A stretch of 64,000 bases of DNA from Heterobilharzia americana (lineage: Eukaryota > Platyhelminthes > Trematoda > Strigeidida > Schistosomatidae): the NCBI GenBank assembly GCA_944470555.2, contig OX104127.1, forward strand, positions 47,420,934 through 47,484,933, written 5' to 3'. Of this stretch, positions 34,170 through 44,629 are shown piece by piece. Within the stretch, counting starts at the first letter, position 1. Each line of letters starts with the position of its first letter. Below the pieces are notes generated by a model. It was not told the DNA's origin. It made no database searches and saw only the letters and a list, made by a program, of their open reading frames with translations. The translations under genes and the position numbers were made by a program.

Positions 34170-34594
34170 GTGCTCCGGGATCTGAATATCTTGTCCCCAT
34201 GAAAGCACCTTTAATATTAGGATAGTCTTGTAAAAATCGTTTAAGTACATTTTTAATAGGTCCTTCATATATGACTACACCATTATCTGTTTGACACGAA
34301 GCAGACTGTATGCTAACAGCTGTTTCATGGCTTTCATGTTGTTTTAAATCTGGCCGCAAAATCTTACTAGATGATGAGTAATAAACATCGATTGTTTTCT
34401 CAACAAATATTTCAATTTCTGGGAAAGTGGAATTTGAACGAATATATAGAAGTTTAGGTAGTTTTGCGGAATTTTTATTCTGTGTATTATGATTATTATC
34501 TTGTCTATTTCGACGACAGACTGAAGCATAGATTAAATGAAGTAATATTGTACAATCCTTGCCACCATTGAAACATATAACTAGTTCAGAGTCC
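34170..34594 (-). CDS. FLAD1: FAD synthase, exon with PP-loop catalytic core
   Basis: A 425-bp minus-strand exon between acceptor '...tttctttgtaaag' and donor 'gtgagt'. It opens '[20 protein letters not shown]', the PP-loop (SGGKDxT-type) ATP-binding motif of the FADS/PAPS-reductase-like domain. It continues with '[20 protein letters not shown]' (human IRSISPFPELEQF) and ends '[16 protein letters not shown]', where MGTRRTDP is the conserved FMN/ATP-site motif. Its first base completes the split codon AG|G from the 41416-41582 exon, so phases agree. An insertion between these motifs (34330-34250, '[16 protein letters not shown]') makes this segment longer than in vertebrates. Confidence 0.93.
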
Positions 34595-36714
34595 CTTTAC
34601 AAAGAAAAGATAAAATGCAGTAGGCTAGAAGCTTTTAATGTTATATTTTAACAAGATAGCGACTTCAAGTTTAAGAATAAAGAGGCTCTGAACGAATATC
34701 AATACAACCATTTGATTTTCTCTTAACCTAAAGAGTTGAACTAGACTTCATGATTTTGCCACCGTCAAATTTCTGAAGACTACAAAGGCTGTTACAGTCC
34801 ATTTATCCAACAAAGCTACAGTGGTTATGTTGCTTTATAATATATCACAGCGCCAGTTGGAAGTATGAAATTATCAAGCTGGTTGATTAAGCTGAAGGTA
34901 AACATTAAGTGGCTATCATCAGGTTAGTCTTTGAAGCGCGGCAATCAAGTTCTTTGAAAGATCACACGGAAAGTTATCCCGATGTACACTCAAAGGAACA
35001 GATTTTTAAATGATGGAAAGTAGCAGTTGACGTTATGATTATGAACTATGGTAATACCTTCAATAATAATTCTCATCTAGGAAATAAGAAAAAGCTGCAA
35101 AGATTTAGGATACGAGGTAAGGTAGGAATCTGGATTAAGGACTTCCATGGTGAAAGTGGAGATTAAAAGCTGATGGACTGTCAACCTCGTGGAAACTAAT
35201 AAAAACGACCTCAAAGTACAATATCCATCCCCCTTCGTTTTCTACTGTAACTTAATAAGTTACCAAGTACGGCAAAATCATCCATTATATCTGCAGATGA
35301 CTTTAGACTTTCGAGAAGATTTGAATGTGATATTAGTTGAGTTCAGGATATTAGAACCATCACAAGCGTGAATTCGCCAAGGTGATCCACAAAAATACTC
35401 AATTGCATGTCCTTGATTAAGGTTGGTGACTATAAAGACTAGGCGGTCGTCGTAGACAATAGCTTTAAAGCCAAAGGAAAATATAGAGTAGAGGATCCCG
35501 AAGGTTTCGGAGTTTTTTCCTAAACTCTTTGAAAAGCATTTTAGAAAGCTGATGAGGAAATGTTTTGAAATTAACATCCTATGTCCACTAAAGGCCATCT
35601 CAAATATCGAATCCAGGTAGCGTACCCACGTCTCAAATATGAAGCATTCATTAAAGAGAGTGTAGGTGATAAAAAGTTAACTAATCAAAGAGTTCTGTAA
35701 CCTATATTATAAAAACGACTAAGTCGATCGAATTTATTGCCAATGTCTGATCGCAGAATAAGACATCTCATACTGGCATCCTGCATTTTAAGAAATTAAA
35801 TTGATGTCATTTTCGATCACTTGTTTTTTTCCTTTCACACCTGATCATCTGACAAGGCATCAAATTTTCAAAATCTGCTTACGTTTTTTGCATTAGACTT
35901 TGAACCAATAAGACTCTCCGTCAGCGTAAAAACTTCGCAACCATTTGTGAATTCACCAAAGAATAACATTTAATACATGTAGGAATGAAGTTGCTTGTAT
36001 TAGCTTCAATGCATTATTACTGACTGAAGTAAAAACTACAAAGATTTAAATACTTCGTTGCTGAAGGTAAAATGGGATTAGCGCCCATTCAAAGACTGAA
36101 ACTGGATGAGTTTCCTCATATTTTCGTTAGTTGGTTAGAGTTGGTGGGTTCAGGCAACTAAATACCTACCCATCAATGAATACTAACATAATCACGGTGT
36201 GTTGTAAATGATTTAGCCCTGATTTCGCACAAACTCATTAATGTATGCCAATGAGGACTTCCAAATTCGGGCAAAATGGTTATTCAGCACCTCTTGGTTT
36301 TCTATATTTCTCTCATTAATATAAATTTGCGGTGAGAACCGTGTTTTACAAGACCAATATAATGATCCATTCATAGGGCAATAGCTAGTAAATTCATCCT
36401 AGGTCTTAGTGCATATTGCAAGAAAACAATTAAAAAACTTTTCTGGGTAGAGAATTAAGTCAAACTTTTAAAACTTGTTGAACGTCTGTATAAACAAGCG
36501 CAATGATACTGAGCAGTACATACATTCGCAATACTGCCCTGGATTCGAAATCAAGTGTATGAGCAATAGGCAGATCTTCATTTCAGCGAGTAAATAAGCA
36601 ACGTAAGTAAAGCAGGTACATAAAGTCAGAAACTAGTGCATTAAACTTGAGAGTAAACTAAATTACTATCAGACAGTAAGATGACAATCAATCAAGAAAC
36701 TAAACAAATACGCT
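34595..36714 (-). other. FLAD1 intron, mostly unassigned
   Basis: Apart from the short LINE-like stretch at 35101-35154, no repeat or frame was recognised. The 106-codon minus frame 35598-35278 is unsupported. Confidence 0.4.
35101..35154 (+). mobile_element. Possible CR1/Jockey-type LINE remnant
   Basis: The plus frame reads 'RFRIRGKVGIWIKDFHGE', resembling the RT segment 'GIRG.LL.WI.DFL' that follows motif A in CR1/Jockey-type LINEs. Very short and degraded. Confidence 0.3.
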
Positions 36715-36860
36715 TTATGAAGTGAGATAAAAACTTGGTCAGCAGTCGGACCTCGTAGCTCAGTTGGTGGAGAAACAGATCATTAACCCGGTGGTCGCTG
36801 GTTTGAATCTGGCCACGGTCCAAACTTTCATTCCACCTTTAATCATCACACAGTACAAAT
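36715..36860 (+). mobile_element. tRNA-derived SINE
   Basis: The tRNA-like head 36748-36821 has box A 'tagctcagttggtgg', box B 'ggtttgaatct' and pairable ends (GGACC/GGTCC). It is preceded by 'agataaaaacttggtcagca', the same end-of-body sequence as at 39618-39640. Not a tRNA gene: the anticodon arm does not fold normally and the same head recurs in repeats. Confidence 0.65.
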
Positions 36861-37059
36861 GCGCTCTCGTAAGTTTCATTGTGATAGAGTCATAAATTAA
36901 TCTAAGAGGTTGTTTAAGTGTAGTGAAACTGCGCATAAGTGCTCAAAGAAAATTGCAGTTCCACAGCTACTGTGGGCAGAACTAAGAATTATTTTGAAGG
37001 TGAGGTGTTCACTGAGCTGGACGGTCTAACCGTGAAGCTTTTATTGCCGTCCTAGACAT

Positions 37060-37200
37060 CATCAGCGCCTGGTGGGGTCATGTTTGTGTACTGCTGAGTC
37101 CCACACTAGGACCAAACAGCTTTCCAGGGCTCCCAGATTTCCAATGTTTATCCAACTGATGTCAGCCCATGATGAACACCAACATGAAATCACTATATGG
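37060..37200 (+). mobile_element. Hammerhead SINE (second type), plus-oriented half of a pair
   Basis: Contains 'ggtggggtcatg', a hammerhead-like core and the end 'gatgtcagcccatgatgaac'; compare 47795-47925. Its tail faces the tail of the minus copy at 37225-37400. 5' end missing. Confidence 0.6.
37085..37135 (+). ncRNA. Hammerhead-like motif, degenerate
   Basis: CTGCTGA (37091-37097) in place of CUGANGA. Helix II GTCC/GGAC is perfect (37098-37101, 37109-37112). CAAA stands in place of GAAA (37113-37116). Two core changes make activity unlikely. Confidence 0.5.
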
Positions 37201-37224
37201 AAAATACAATTTTGAGCTTTGTGA

Positions 37225-37400
37225 GGATTAATTGATTTCAGGTTGGTATTCACCATGAACTGAGAAACACTGAAATCCTGGGAGCACTGGATAGCTGTTT
37301 CTTCCTAGTACAGGATTCCACAGATGTTCGCATCCACGACCCCACCAAAAGTCAAACCCGGGACCTTCAGGTTCTGCAGCCAGCACGTTACCATGGAAAA
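37225..37400 (-). mobile_element. Hammerhead SINE (second type), minus-oriented half of a pair
   Basis: On the minus strand: box B-like 'cccgggtttgacttttggtg' (near 37360), then a hammerhead-like block CTGTGGA...GAAACAGC near 37311-37282, then 'ccagtgctcccaggatttca'. GAAA is intact but CUGANGA and the first helix II pair are mutated. Confidence 0.6.
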
Positions 37401-37489
37401 CACATAACATTTCTATGACTATAAGAATCTTTTCAAGTATGTAGTTACGACCGATAAGCATAAATGAGCACTAAAAAATGAGCTATACC

Positions 37490-37615
37490 CATTGCGTGAG
37501 GGCTAATAACACCAACCGGCTTACTTTGTCCGAGTAGGTCCAGCGGAATTCTAACATGTAATTTACTGGTTGGAAGTCAATTCCCTAGACACATAAACCA
37601 CAGCTCCACACATGT
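37490..37615 (-). repeat. tRNA-like SINE (third type), diverged
   Basis: On the minus strand: 'tgtggagctgtggtttatgt' and 'ttgacttccaaccagtaaat', then 'ttattagccctcacgcaatg'. The same order occurs at 47465-47605. Confidence 0.45.
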
Positions 37616-37662
37616 AATTGCATCTTCTGTAAGAAATTCCTATATATATATATAATACCTTA

Positions 37663-38480
37663 CTAACCGTATAATGAGCTGCTAACTCTCAAACTCGTAT
37701 AGTAATGATGGGCAGTGGAATCCAGGATGGGCATTTCGTATTTGAAAGAGTAAGTCCCTTTTATGAATTTCGATAGAGTAATTAGAAGACGAAGTTTATC
37801 TGAACAATGTAATGTATTCGCACAATACATTTCGAACAATCTGATCACACATTTACTTGTCACGTCAATATATATTAAACCGAGGAGTGAGGGGACAAAT
37901 GCAACAATTAACACAATAGGGGATTAAAATTGAGAAAGATGAGAACAAACAGGAAGTGACATAGTTGATCCTAATCTTGGTAAGAAAACAAAGTTTACCA
38001 AGGTAGTGTAGTGTAAGAACAAACAGTTTTTGTACATATAAAGGTGGTTTAAATTTGTGTATAGCTATGGCTTCCGCAAATCTCAGAATACGTCCCTGAC
38101 TGTTTCTATATAAAACTTTGAAAGCTGTTTGAACACTAACTTTGTGACCTGTTTCTATGATATGTTTAGCTATAGATGAAGAGGGTCGTCTCCCACAAGC
38201 GTTTATCACTGTTTCACTCTGCGTTTGTTTTTGAAGCCAATTAGGCACATGTTCTTCCACCCTTAACTGCATGACTCGATTACTGCTCCCTATGTATGTG
38301 TGCCACACACATATGTAAGTTGGTAAACACAACGGGATGTGATGTAATTAATGATGCAGTGTTTAGGTTTTTGGGGAAGCATGTGTTTTATTTTTTCCCC
38401 AATGACAAGATTCGCCGCGTAATATGTTTTCTTAATGGCTGATGTCAGCATACGTCTCAAAATGATACTACTCAACTCCT
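37663..38480 (-). pseudogene. Penelope-like element, GIY-YIG and terminal repeat
   Basis: Minus-strand frame 38332-37865 (155 codons) reads 'LPTYICVWHTYIGSSNR', 'LRVEEHVPNWLQKQ', 'SSSIAKHIIETGHKV' and 'YVQKLFVLTL'. This is the whole PLE endonuclease block with CVWHTYIG where a CxCGxxYIG pattern is usual. Upstream 38475-38290 gives 'IKKTYYAANLVI', the end of the RT-endonuclease linker. The 3' region (37771-38040) is repeated inverted at 38534-38803. RT is missing. Confidence 0.75.
37771..38040 (-). repeat. PLE terminal repeat, left arm of inverted pair
   Basis: Reverse complement of 38534-38803. Paired coordinates sum to 76574 throughout, so there are no indels in about 270 bp, and only a few mismatches were seen near the ends. 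PLEs are known to carry such pseudo-LTRs in direct or inverted arrangement. Confidence 0.85.
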
Positions 38481-38533
38481 CTCTATAATGGTAGAGTGAT
38501 ATGGACGCTTTTCTTAGGAACCGTGTACAGAGT

Positions 38534-38803
38534 TATGTGTACAAAGACATTTTGTTCTTACACTACACTACCTTGGTAAACTTTGTTTTCTTACCAAGAT
38601 TAGGATCAACTATGTCACTTCCTGTTTGTTCTCATCTTTCTCAATTTTAATCCCCTATTGTGTTAATTGTTGCATTTGTCCCCTCACTCCTCGGTTTAAT
38701 ATATATTGACGTGACAAGTAAATGTGTGATCAGATTGTTCGAAATGTATTGTGCGAATACATTACATTGTTCAGATAAACTTCGTCTTCTAATTACGCTA
38801 TCG
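38534..38803 (+). repeat. PLE terminal repeat, right arm of inverted pair
   Basis: See 37771-38040. The arms are separated by 493 bases holding the GIY-YIG coding block. The plus frame 38660-38872 is the same non-coding tail read through. Confidence 0.85.
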
Positions 38804-38884
38804 AACTTCGTATTTCCTAGGTTGAAAGTTCATCGCAGCTCATGTAACGGAAAAACTTGGGCAATGTGGTAGAATACAATTCTA

Positions 38885-39240
38885 TATTAGATTGTTTATT
38901 CGATGTAGCATATATTTATACAGTATAATTTACTTGGTGGTGTTTCGAGAAGAATTTATTGCTCATATTCATATTCTTATCCCTGGCATAATTCCTTCAA
39001 TAGAAACATTAGTTCTATTACCGAGTTCATGGTTAGTTGTGAGTTCATTTCTGACTACGAGTGCCATATTATTTGGTACATTTTTACAGAGGCTCGTCAC
39101 ATCAAAATTGACCATCTTTTCTCCCTCGTCTAATTGTTTATTATTTAGTCTGTGTTTCAATTCAATAGAATCGGTGAGTCTAGATTTTGAGCGATTTCTA
39201 ATAGGGCATAGTATTGTAGCTAAATAATTCGATACCTCAT
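38885..39240 (-). pseudogene. PLE (YIGQ lineage) RT motif A fragment
   Basis: Minus-strand frame 39160-38969 reads 'KMVNFDVTSLCKNVPNNMAL', the PLE RT motif A (usually SFDVxSLFxNVP), and ends 'VSIEGIMPGIRI'. The same 'SIEGIMLGIRL' opens the plus-strand piece at 39945. Directly after it comes the palindrome-related block (38887-38965). Confidence 0.65.
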
Positions 39241-39326
39241 ATGTTGGTGTATTCTAAAGTTAACTATTGGCCTAACAACCTGTTTTATGAACCAGACATT
39301 CTACTAGGACTATTAGTTTTAGGCAT

Positions 39327-39715
39327 TAAATTGTAGCTCAGTTGGTAGAGCATCGGGCCGGAAACCTAGTGGTCGCTGGTTCGAATCCGGCTGCGGTCCA
39401 AATTTTCATTTCACCCAGCATCAATAGTAGTCTGCCAAACTACGGCTATCTCAGATAGTCAAATCATAATCCATATGATGCTCCCCCTCTCTAATTCAGT
39501 TAGATTTGGATTGGGATGAGAAGTCCTAACTGGGCAGCCAGTGTGAATACGATCAAGCGACAGTAGTGCGTTACGAATTCGCATGGTAGTCGGGCAAAAC
39601 CCTTGGTGATTGGAGTGAAATAAAAATCTAGTCAGCAGTCGGAACCTCGTAGCTCAGTTGGTAAAGCAACGGGTCGGAAACCCGGTGGTCGCTGATCCGA
39701 ATCCGGCCGTTGTCC
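39327..39715 (+). mobile_element. tRNA-derived SINE, head-body-head
   Basis: Two tRNA-like heads (39327-39399 and 39641-39715) flank a 241-base body. Both have box A 'tagctcagttggta.agc' and a box B (ggttcgaatcc in the first, 'gatccgaatcc' in the second), and are followed by 'cagattttcat' or 'aaattttcatttcacc'. The body contains 'ctgccaaactacggctatct' and 'gatgctccccctctctaatt'. The same order is seen on the minus strand at 12290-12720. Neither head is called as a functional tRNA. Confidence 0.7.
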
Positions 39716-39879
39716 AGATTTTCATCTCACCTTCAATCATCACCCAGTACTAAATTAAATCACTGAGACTTACCCAGAGACGGCTTCATTTGGCGTATTA
39801 GATCAGCTGTGGAATTTTTAAAAAATTTTATTCATAACTGTGTCTGCAGGATTTTTGATTTCCTTATATGCTTCTGTTT

Positions 39880-41200
39880 CAATGTGCTCATCAACTTTTT
39901 TCAAGTAATCCGCCTTATTCATGAACTCGATAGTAAAATAAATTTTCTATTGAAGGAATTATGCTAGGGATAAGACTTTAACTTCCACAGTTTTCAAATC
40001 CCAAGATAAAATATATCAACAAACAGAAGGAGGAGTGATAGGAACTCCTATATCCTCGATCGTAGCAGACATATTTATGGACAGTTAGGAACAACTAGTA
40101 TTAGGAACATTCCAACCCATCCCAAAAGTATGGTAGCAATATGTAGATTATACATTTAGTGTGCTGAAATCAGAACACATCCAGAATTCTTTCGTACATA
40201 TTAACTCGATAGTATATGCAATCCAATTCACTTATGAATTAGAAAATGAAGGAGAATTACCTATGTTGGACTGCGAAATCAAGAGGAGAGAAGATGGAAG
40301 ATTAGATACCAGTGTTTATAGGAAACCGACACATTGGAATAGATACTTGGATTTCACATCATCTCATCCTATATCTATCAATCAAAGTAGGCTTGATAAA
40401 ATCTTTAAATAATCGGGCAAGGAGTTTGACTAGTAAGTCGGAAAGCCTAAATACGGAAATGAAATATATCACAGAGACACTAATTCTTAATAACTATCCT
40501 CCGGAATTTATTAAAAGGTTTACAAGGACTGATAAGAGAAAGAGTGGTAATGTTAGTGGTGGTTTCAACATGCCCCAGAAGGGATTCAAATCCTCTGTCG
40601 TGTTGCCGTATAAAGAATGTACATCGAAAATTTTACGTAGAGTTCTTCACAAAGCTGGGTTTAGAGTGGCATTTAAACCCACAACCTCGCTCAGACAGAA
40701 ATTTAACAGGCTAAAAGATCTAATAGAGCCAGTTGAGAAAAATAATTTAATGTATCAGGTACCATATAATGATTGTGGGGTCAAGTATATAGGTCAAGGC
40801 AGTCGAACTGGGTCAGTCAGAATCTAAGATCACAAAAATTTAGCGAAACATACAACGGTATACCATACTAAGATAAGTAATTTAGAAAAAAACTCGACCA
40901 TCGCTCTGCATGCATTGATCCACAATCACACTATAGGGTGAGATAGACTGACAATTCTAAAATCCAATATAGTTAGGTGGAGGGAGAGAGTGACCACAGA
41001 ATCTTTGTTCATTGAATCCAAACCTAACACATGCAACGGGAATGGCTCATCACATATTGTAGATATGTATAGGAAATTTTACTACCATTAAAATATACGT
41101 TATATATATAAAGTATGAAAGTCATATGAATGTGAACAATAAATTCTGCTCGAAACATCATCAAATAAACTATACTGTATAAATGTATGCTACATCAAAT
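39880..41200 (+). pseudogene. Penelope-like element (YIGQ lineage), RT core to GIY-YIG
   Basis: Plus strand: 'KQKEGVIGTPISSIVADIFM' (motif B', near 40020), 'QYVDYTFSV' (motif C, 40140; the second catalytic Asp of YVDD is Tyr), 'ELPMLDCEIKRREDGRLDT' (frame 40161-40412), linker 'RTDKRKSGNVSG' and 'FRVAFKPTTSLRQKFNRLKD' (frame 40312-40827), then the endonuclease 'YNDCGVKYIGQGSRTGSVRI' with a stop, 'ALHALIHNHTIG' and 'ESLFIESKP'. The 3' end (41130-41215) holds the palindrome-related block. It is inactive through stops, a frameshift near 40400 and the motif C change. It lies in a FLAD1 intron on the opposite strand. Confidence 0.8.
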
Positions 41201-41415
41201 AAACAATCTTATATGGAATTCATAGTAGTTCACTTTAAATGATGTAACCAAAATGGTTTAATCAAAAATGTAATAAAATGAATAATGCTGTCATTTAGGC
41301 AAAATTACAAAGTTGATTTTGATAGGATCTTAAATTTCAATACGCCACTTAATTAAAATAATTACAATGGAATTGTTTCATTAAAATGAACACATTCCCT
41401 TTAAAGAAAGTTTAC

Positions 41416-41582
41416 CTGTATTTATTTAGTGCTTCTTCGATCATCTTTAACGACTCAGCTACACATTTGCCTAAATTAGTTTCCTTCTGTTCAGATAATT
41501 TGTATACTTCATAATCAGCTTTACTAAATGGATCGGGATTATACACTACGACAACTGGAAATGAAAGTTGAGGAATGGAATA
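41416..41582 (-). CDS. FLAD1: FAD synthase, linker exon
   Basis: A 167-bp minus-strand exon from acceptor 'cttttctgctcactacag' to donor 'gtaaac'. It encodes 'YSIPQLSFPVVVVYNPDPF' then 'ADYEVYKLSEQKETNLGK' and 'ESLKMIEEALNKY'. This corresponds to the segment before the PP-loop in FLAD1 (human 'ASEAVYKLAESGSSLGKK ... TSLAQY'). It ends with two bases AG that join G of the 34594 exon to give Arg before '[13 protein letters not shown]': phases agree. On its other side it begins in phase 0, whereas the upstream exon found (44630) ends in phase 1, so a small exon or another splice choice is missing. Confidence 0.88.
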
Positions 41583-42399
41583 CTGTAGTGAGCAGAAAAG
41601 ATATTAAATTACATATTGATTTGCAACCGAAAATTTCATTTTTCAGTACAAACGATTATCCTAGCATAGTGACTGTATATTGGAGTACTCAAATCCAAGA
41701 TTGTAAACAACACTGATGGTAAGACTGATTCACAGAATTGATCATGATACCCAAAAAATAAAACAAACTGATGAAATTACATCATTTCTACTTAGTGATT
41801 TTTTTAATGGATCAACAAGATACCTACAAAATTGTCTCTTCACAAACGCATCAAACAGTAAGTCATGAAGATTCAATTACTGTTTTTGACAACTGTGATG
41901 TCGAAGACCTCCTAAGAAGTTTAGCTCACCCGAAACCAACACTTAGGGGCACCTTCAATTTGATTTCTATCCGAGAAAAAAACGCAGTTTTTTCATCATT
42001 CATGGCTTATATTTTAGTTTGACTTCATTTTTAATCACCTAGAAGGCTTCTGATTAAACAGTCGTTCAATTCATCGAACTTATGAAGAGTACAAGGGGAA
42101 AATGATGGGTATTGCAGGCAAACAGCTAATGAGCACAAGGAATAAGATACAATGGTGTACTGGACGAGGTTATACGGATCAAAACAATTCATGGTAAGAG
42201 TTCCCGAATAGTCGTTATTACAATCTTTCTACCACGAGAAGAGGTAAAACTTTTAATTTTCTCCAGTAACATCATTAAAACACCATTCACGAATTACATT
42301 ATTGTTCGATAGGGTCTCACTACTGCACAAAAATTAAATGCCCAGAATCAAAGAATGAATCGATGCCATATAGAGTAAGAAAAGAAATTGAGTACTGTA
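41583..42399 (-). other. FLAD1 intron sequence, no feature recognised
   Basis: An 83-codon plus-strand frame (41771-42022, ending 'VFSSFMAYILV') has no motif. No repeat recognised. Confidence 0.4.
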
Positions 42400-43640
42400 G
42401 TAGTGCCAGGGACATAAAATCAACGCGGTATCTCGAACAGAAAAGTATCACCTCAAGTTGTCACAGTTCACGGGAGGTTGCCACGAATAAGTGAATAGGA
42501 AAGGACTGGTACCAAAATAGACAAAGGTATGTAGGAAGAGATAAGAGCCGTAGCTCAGTGGTTTAGGGGTAGGTATGACTGTCAACCATTGGGCCACGGG
42601 TTCGAGCCCCGCTCCACCTACCTAGGTTCAGGCAGCCAGGTAGTATCACTGGCCCTCACACTATAGGTACGGCTCATTGTCTGCTGCACAGATGTGCATA
42701 AGATCGCTGAGTATGACTCCTTCTTTCTCGAGTATAGGAGGAGAAGCGATTTAAGAATGGTTAATCAAAGAGTGCATATATCTGATCCTTTGTTACCAGT
42801 ATTCAACCATATCACTCCTAGGATGACATGTCGAGGTAGGCGATAGCTCAGCATGCTCAACACACACGCTAGTAAAGGTACGAATACACCTATAGTCAAA
42901 AACCTTTAGCCTCTTCATATATTCCACTTTCAAAGACCGTATCTCATGGCCGCTTAACAGGACAGAACGAACTGAGACACAGTTTACTCGTCTTTTGACA
43001 GGTAGTCAGACATCTTATCAGTCGGCACCAGACAGGATGCAAGTTGGCAAATGCCAAACGAGCATTCTTTATCCGAGCTCAGATTTCACCAGCAACCACC
43101 CCACTAGAGCTGATGCGACTCTTTCAGTACGTGAAATGGTTGACAGATTCCACCACTTCACTCATTATCCATGTAATATATTCACATAAATATTCACATG
43201 TAAACACTGCTTTAATCAATGAAGTAAACCAGTCTAATGGGACTACCTCTGAGTCCCAGATACTACATAGTACCTCTCTTACTCTAATCATTTACTTAGC
43301 ACCTCCATCCTCAAAGACTTCTGATGGTAAACCGTCACACCCTACTACTTTGCGTCGTTTCAGGTTTGTAACAGCCTTTTCAACTTCAAAGAGAGTTGGG
43401 GGACTGATATCTACGTCCCATTCAGATTCGGTCTGAATGCTGGGCAACTGAGACGTTGTTATGGGCCAATTGAACTGTGTTTCAAAGTATTCTATCCAAC
43501 ATTATAGTCGTCTGTCCTCACAAATTATCACGATACCATACTTTTCAGTGATGGTCTCACTTATTGCCGCCTTCTTCAGACTTGTATGCTCAGTAAACCT
43601 AGTTGCTGGTTATTACCTAATGCCGGTGCATTCATAGCGG
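42400..43640 (-). mobile_element. RTE-B copy with internal deletion
   Basis: Minus-strand RTE-B. 43640-43230 corresponds to the segment before and around the RT fingers (the plus-strand shadow 'TLRRFRFVTAFSTSKRVGG' matches the antisense shadow at 17744-18244). Around 43220-43190 it jumps to the sequence after motif C: the 'DHFTYLGSR' region lies at 43150-43080. The whole catalytic RT centre is missing. The tail near 42480-42400 is separated by an inserted SINE (42543-42690). Confidence 0.65.
42543..42690 (+). repeat. tRNA-like SINE (third type), best preserved
   Basis: Box A-like 'gtagctcagtggtttagggg', box B 'cgggttcgagccccg', then 'ctccacctacctaggttcag' and 'gcagccaggtagtatcac'. It is inserted in the RTE-B remnant. 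Good box B, but the anticodon region is long and not tRNA-like. Confidence 0.65.
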
Positions 43641-44629
43641 ATCGAGTGATCTTAACTTATATAACATAATTGCCGTTACATAATTTCTAAAATGATCTGA
43701 AAAAGTAAATTCAATTCATAACTAGGCTTTTGTTCTATATCTGCATACGTGAAACTATTCTTTTTAATTTAGTTATCTAAAATACATAAGTAAGAAATCA
43801 TATACAAAACCGGTCTTACTGTCTTGGTTATTGGGGAAAACCTATCAAATCCTAGAATGATTGCAGAGCTGCAGTAAATTGTATACCACGTGTATGAGTT
43901 TATGAAAATGCCTGCAAATAATGTTAAGTAAATATTTCTTTCAGAGATATTTCCTTGGCTAAACTATTTGCCCTATAAACTAATGGATATACTTTATTGA
44001 ATGGCTTATGACTAATTAGAGATACACAATATGAACATGTTGGTATTCAATTATTGGTTTATGGGGATTTATTTTTCTGGAAGTAGTTTTCATCATAGTT
44101 TGACCTATAGATTCAGTGCAGTACTCGAACAGATGACCTGCGAAAACGAACTTTTGATCAGAATTCATCGTTGCTGCTTTCTACTAAGCGGATTATCAAA
44201 AGTTGCTTAATTTGGTCAACGACAAAAACTTACTATAAGTTAGACTGGTCTGGTTGTCAAACCGATAACGTAAGGGAATATAAAGGCGGGAATGCAGCGC
44301 ATTCGAACAACTGGTCATTATTTCCAGTTTTGATTTTCAGATGAAAATGAAATAAACGTCTAATGTATCTGTTATTCAGTTAATTGCAAAGGGAAAGTCT
44401 ATGATGAAAACTGTCTTCAAATATTTATATAATGACTCAAGAAAGTAATAAAGTGGTAAGCCTATATTCATAAAGACAGTTGATTGGACTTCTTGACAAG
44501 ACAGTTATTTCTTTGCATTTATTCGTAGAGGAATACTCTACATTATTTCAAAAGAGCATAGCAGCTGTGAACTCATAGAAAATAATAATTAATCATGTTA
44601 GGTAACCAAAGTGAAAATAAAAAACTCAC
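43641..44629 (-). other. FLAD1 intron sequence, no feature recognised
   Basis: AT-rich; no repeat or frame recognised. Confidence 0.45.

Noticed and set aside
36748..36821. Functional tRNA gene (also 39327-39399, 39641-39715, 12378-12451)
   Set aside because: Box A and box B are good, but the same heads recur attached to a SINE body, with anticodon arms that do not fold normally (the base before the anticodon is not T).
38660..38872. Small protein encoded twice (also 37914-37663)
   Set aside because: Both frames read through the inverted PLE terminal repeat, which is non-coding.
42543..42620. tRNA gene with a long variable region
   Set aside because: Good box B, but the same sequence with the same 3' flank occurs at several places in diverged form, as expected for a SINE.
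43044..43436. 130-codon plus-strand protein
   Set aside because: Its text matches the antisense shadow of the full RTE-B element (17744-18244); the real element is on the minus strand.
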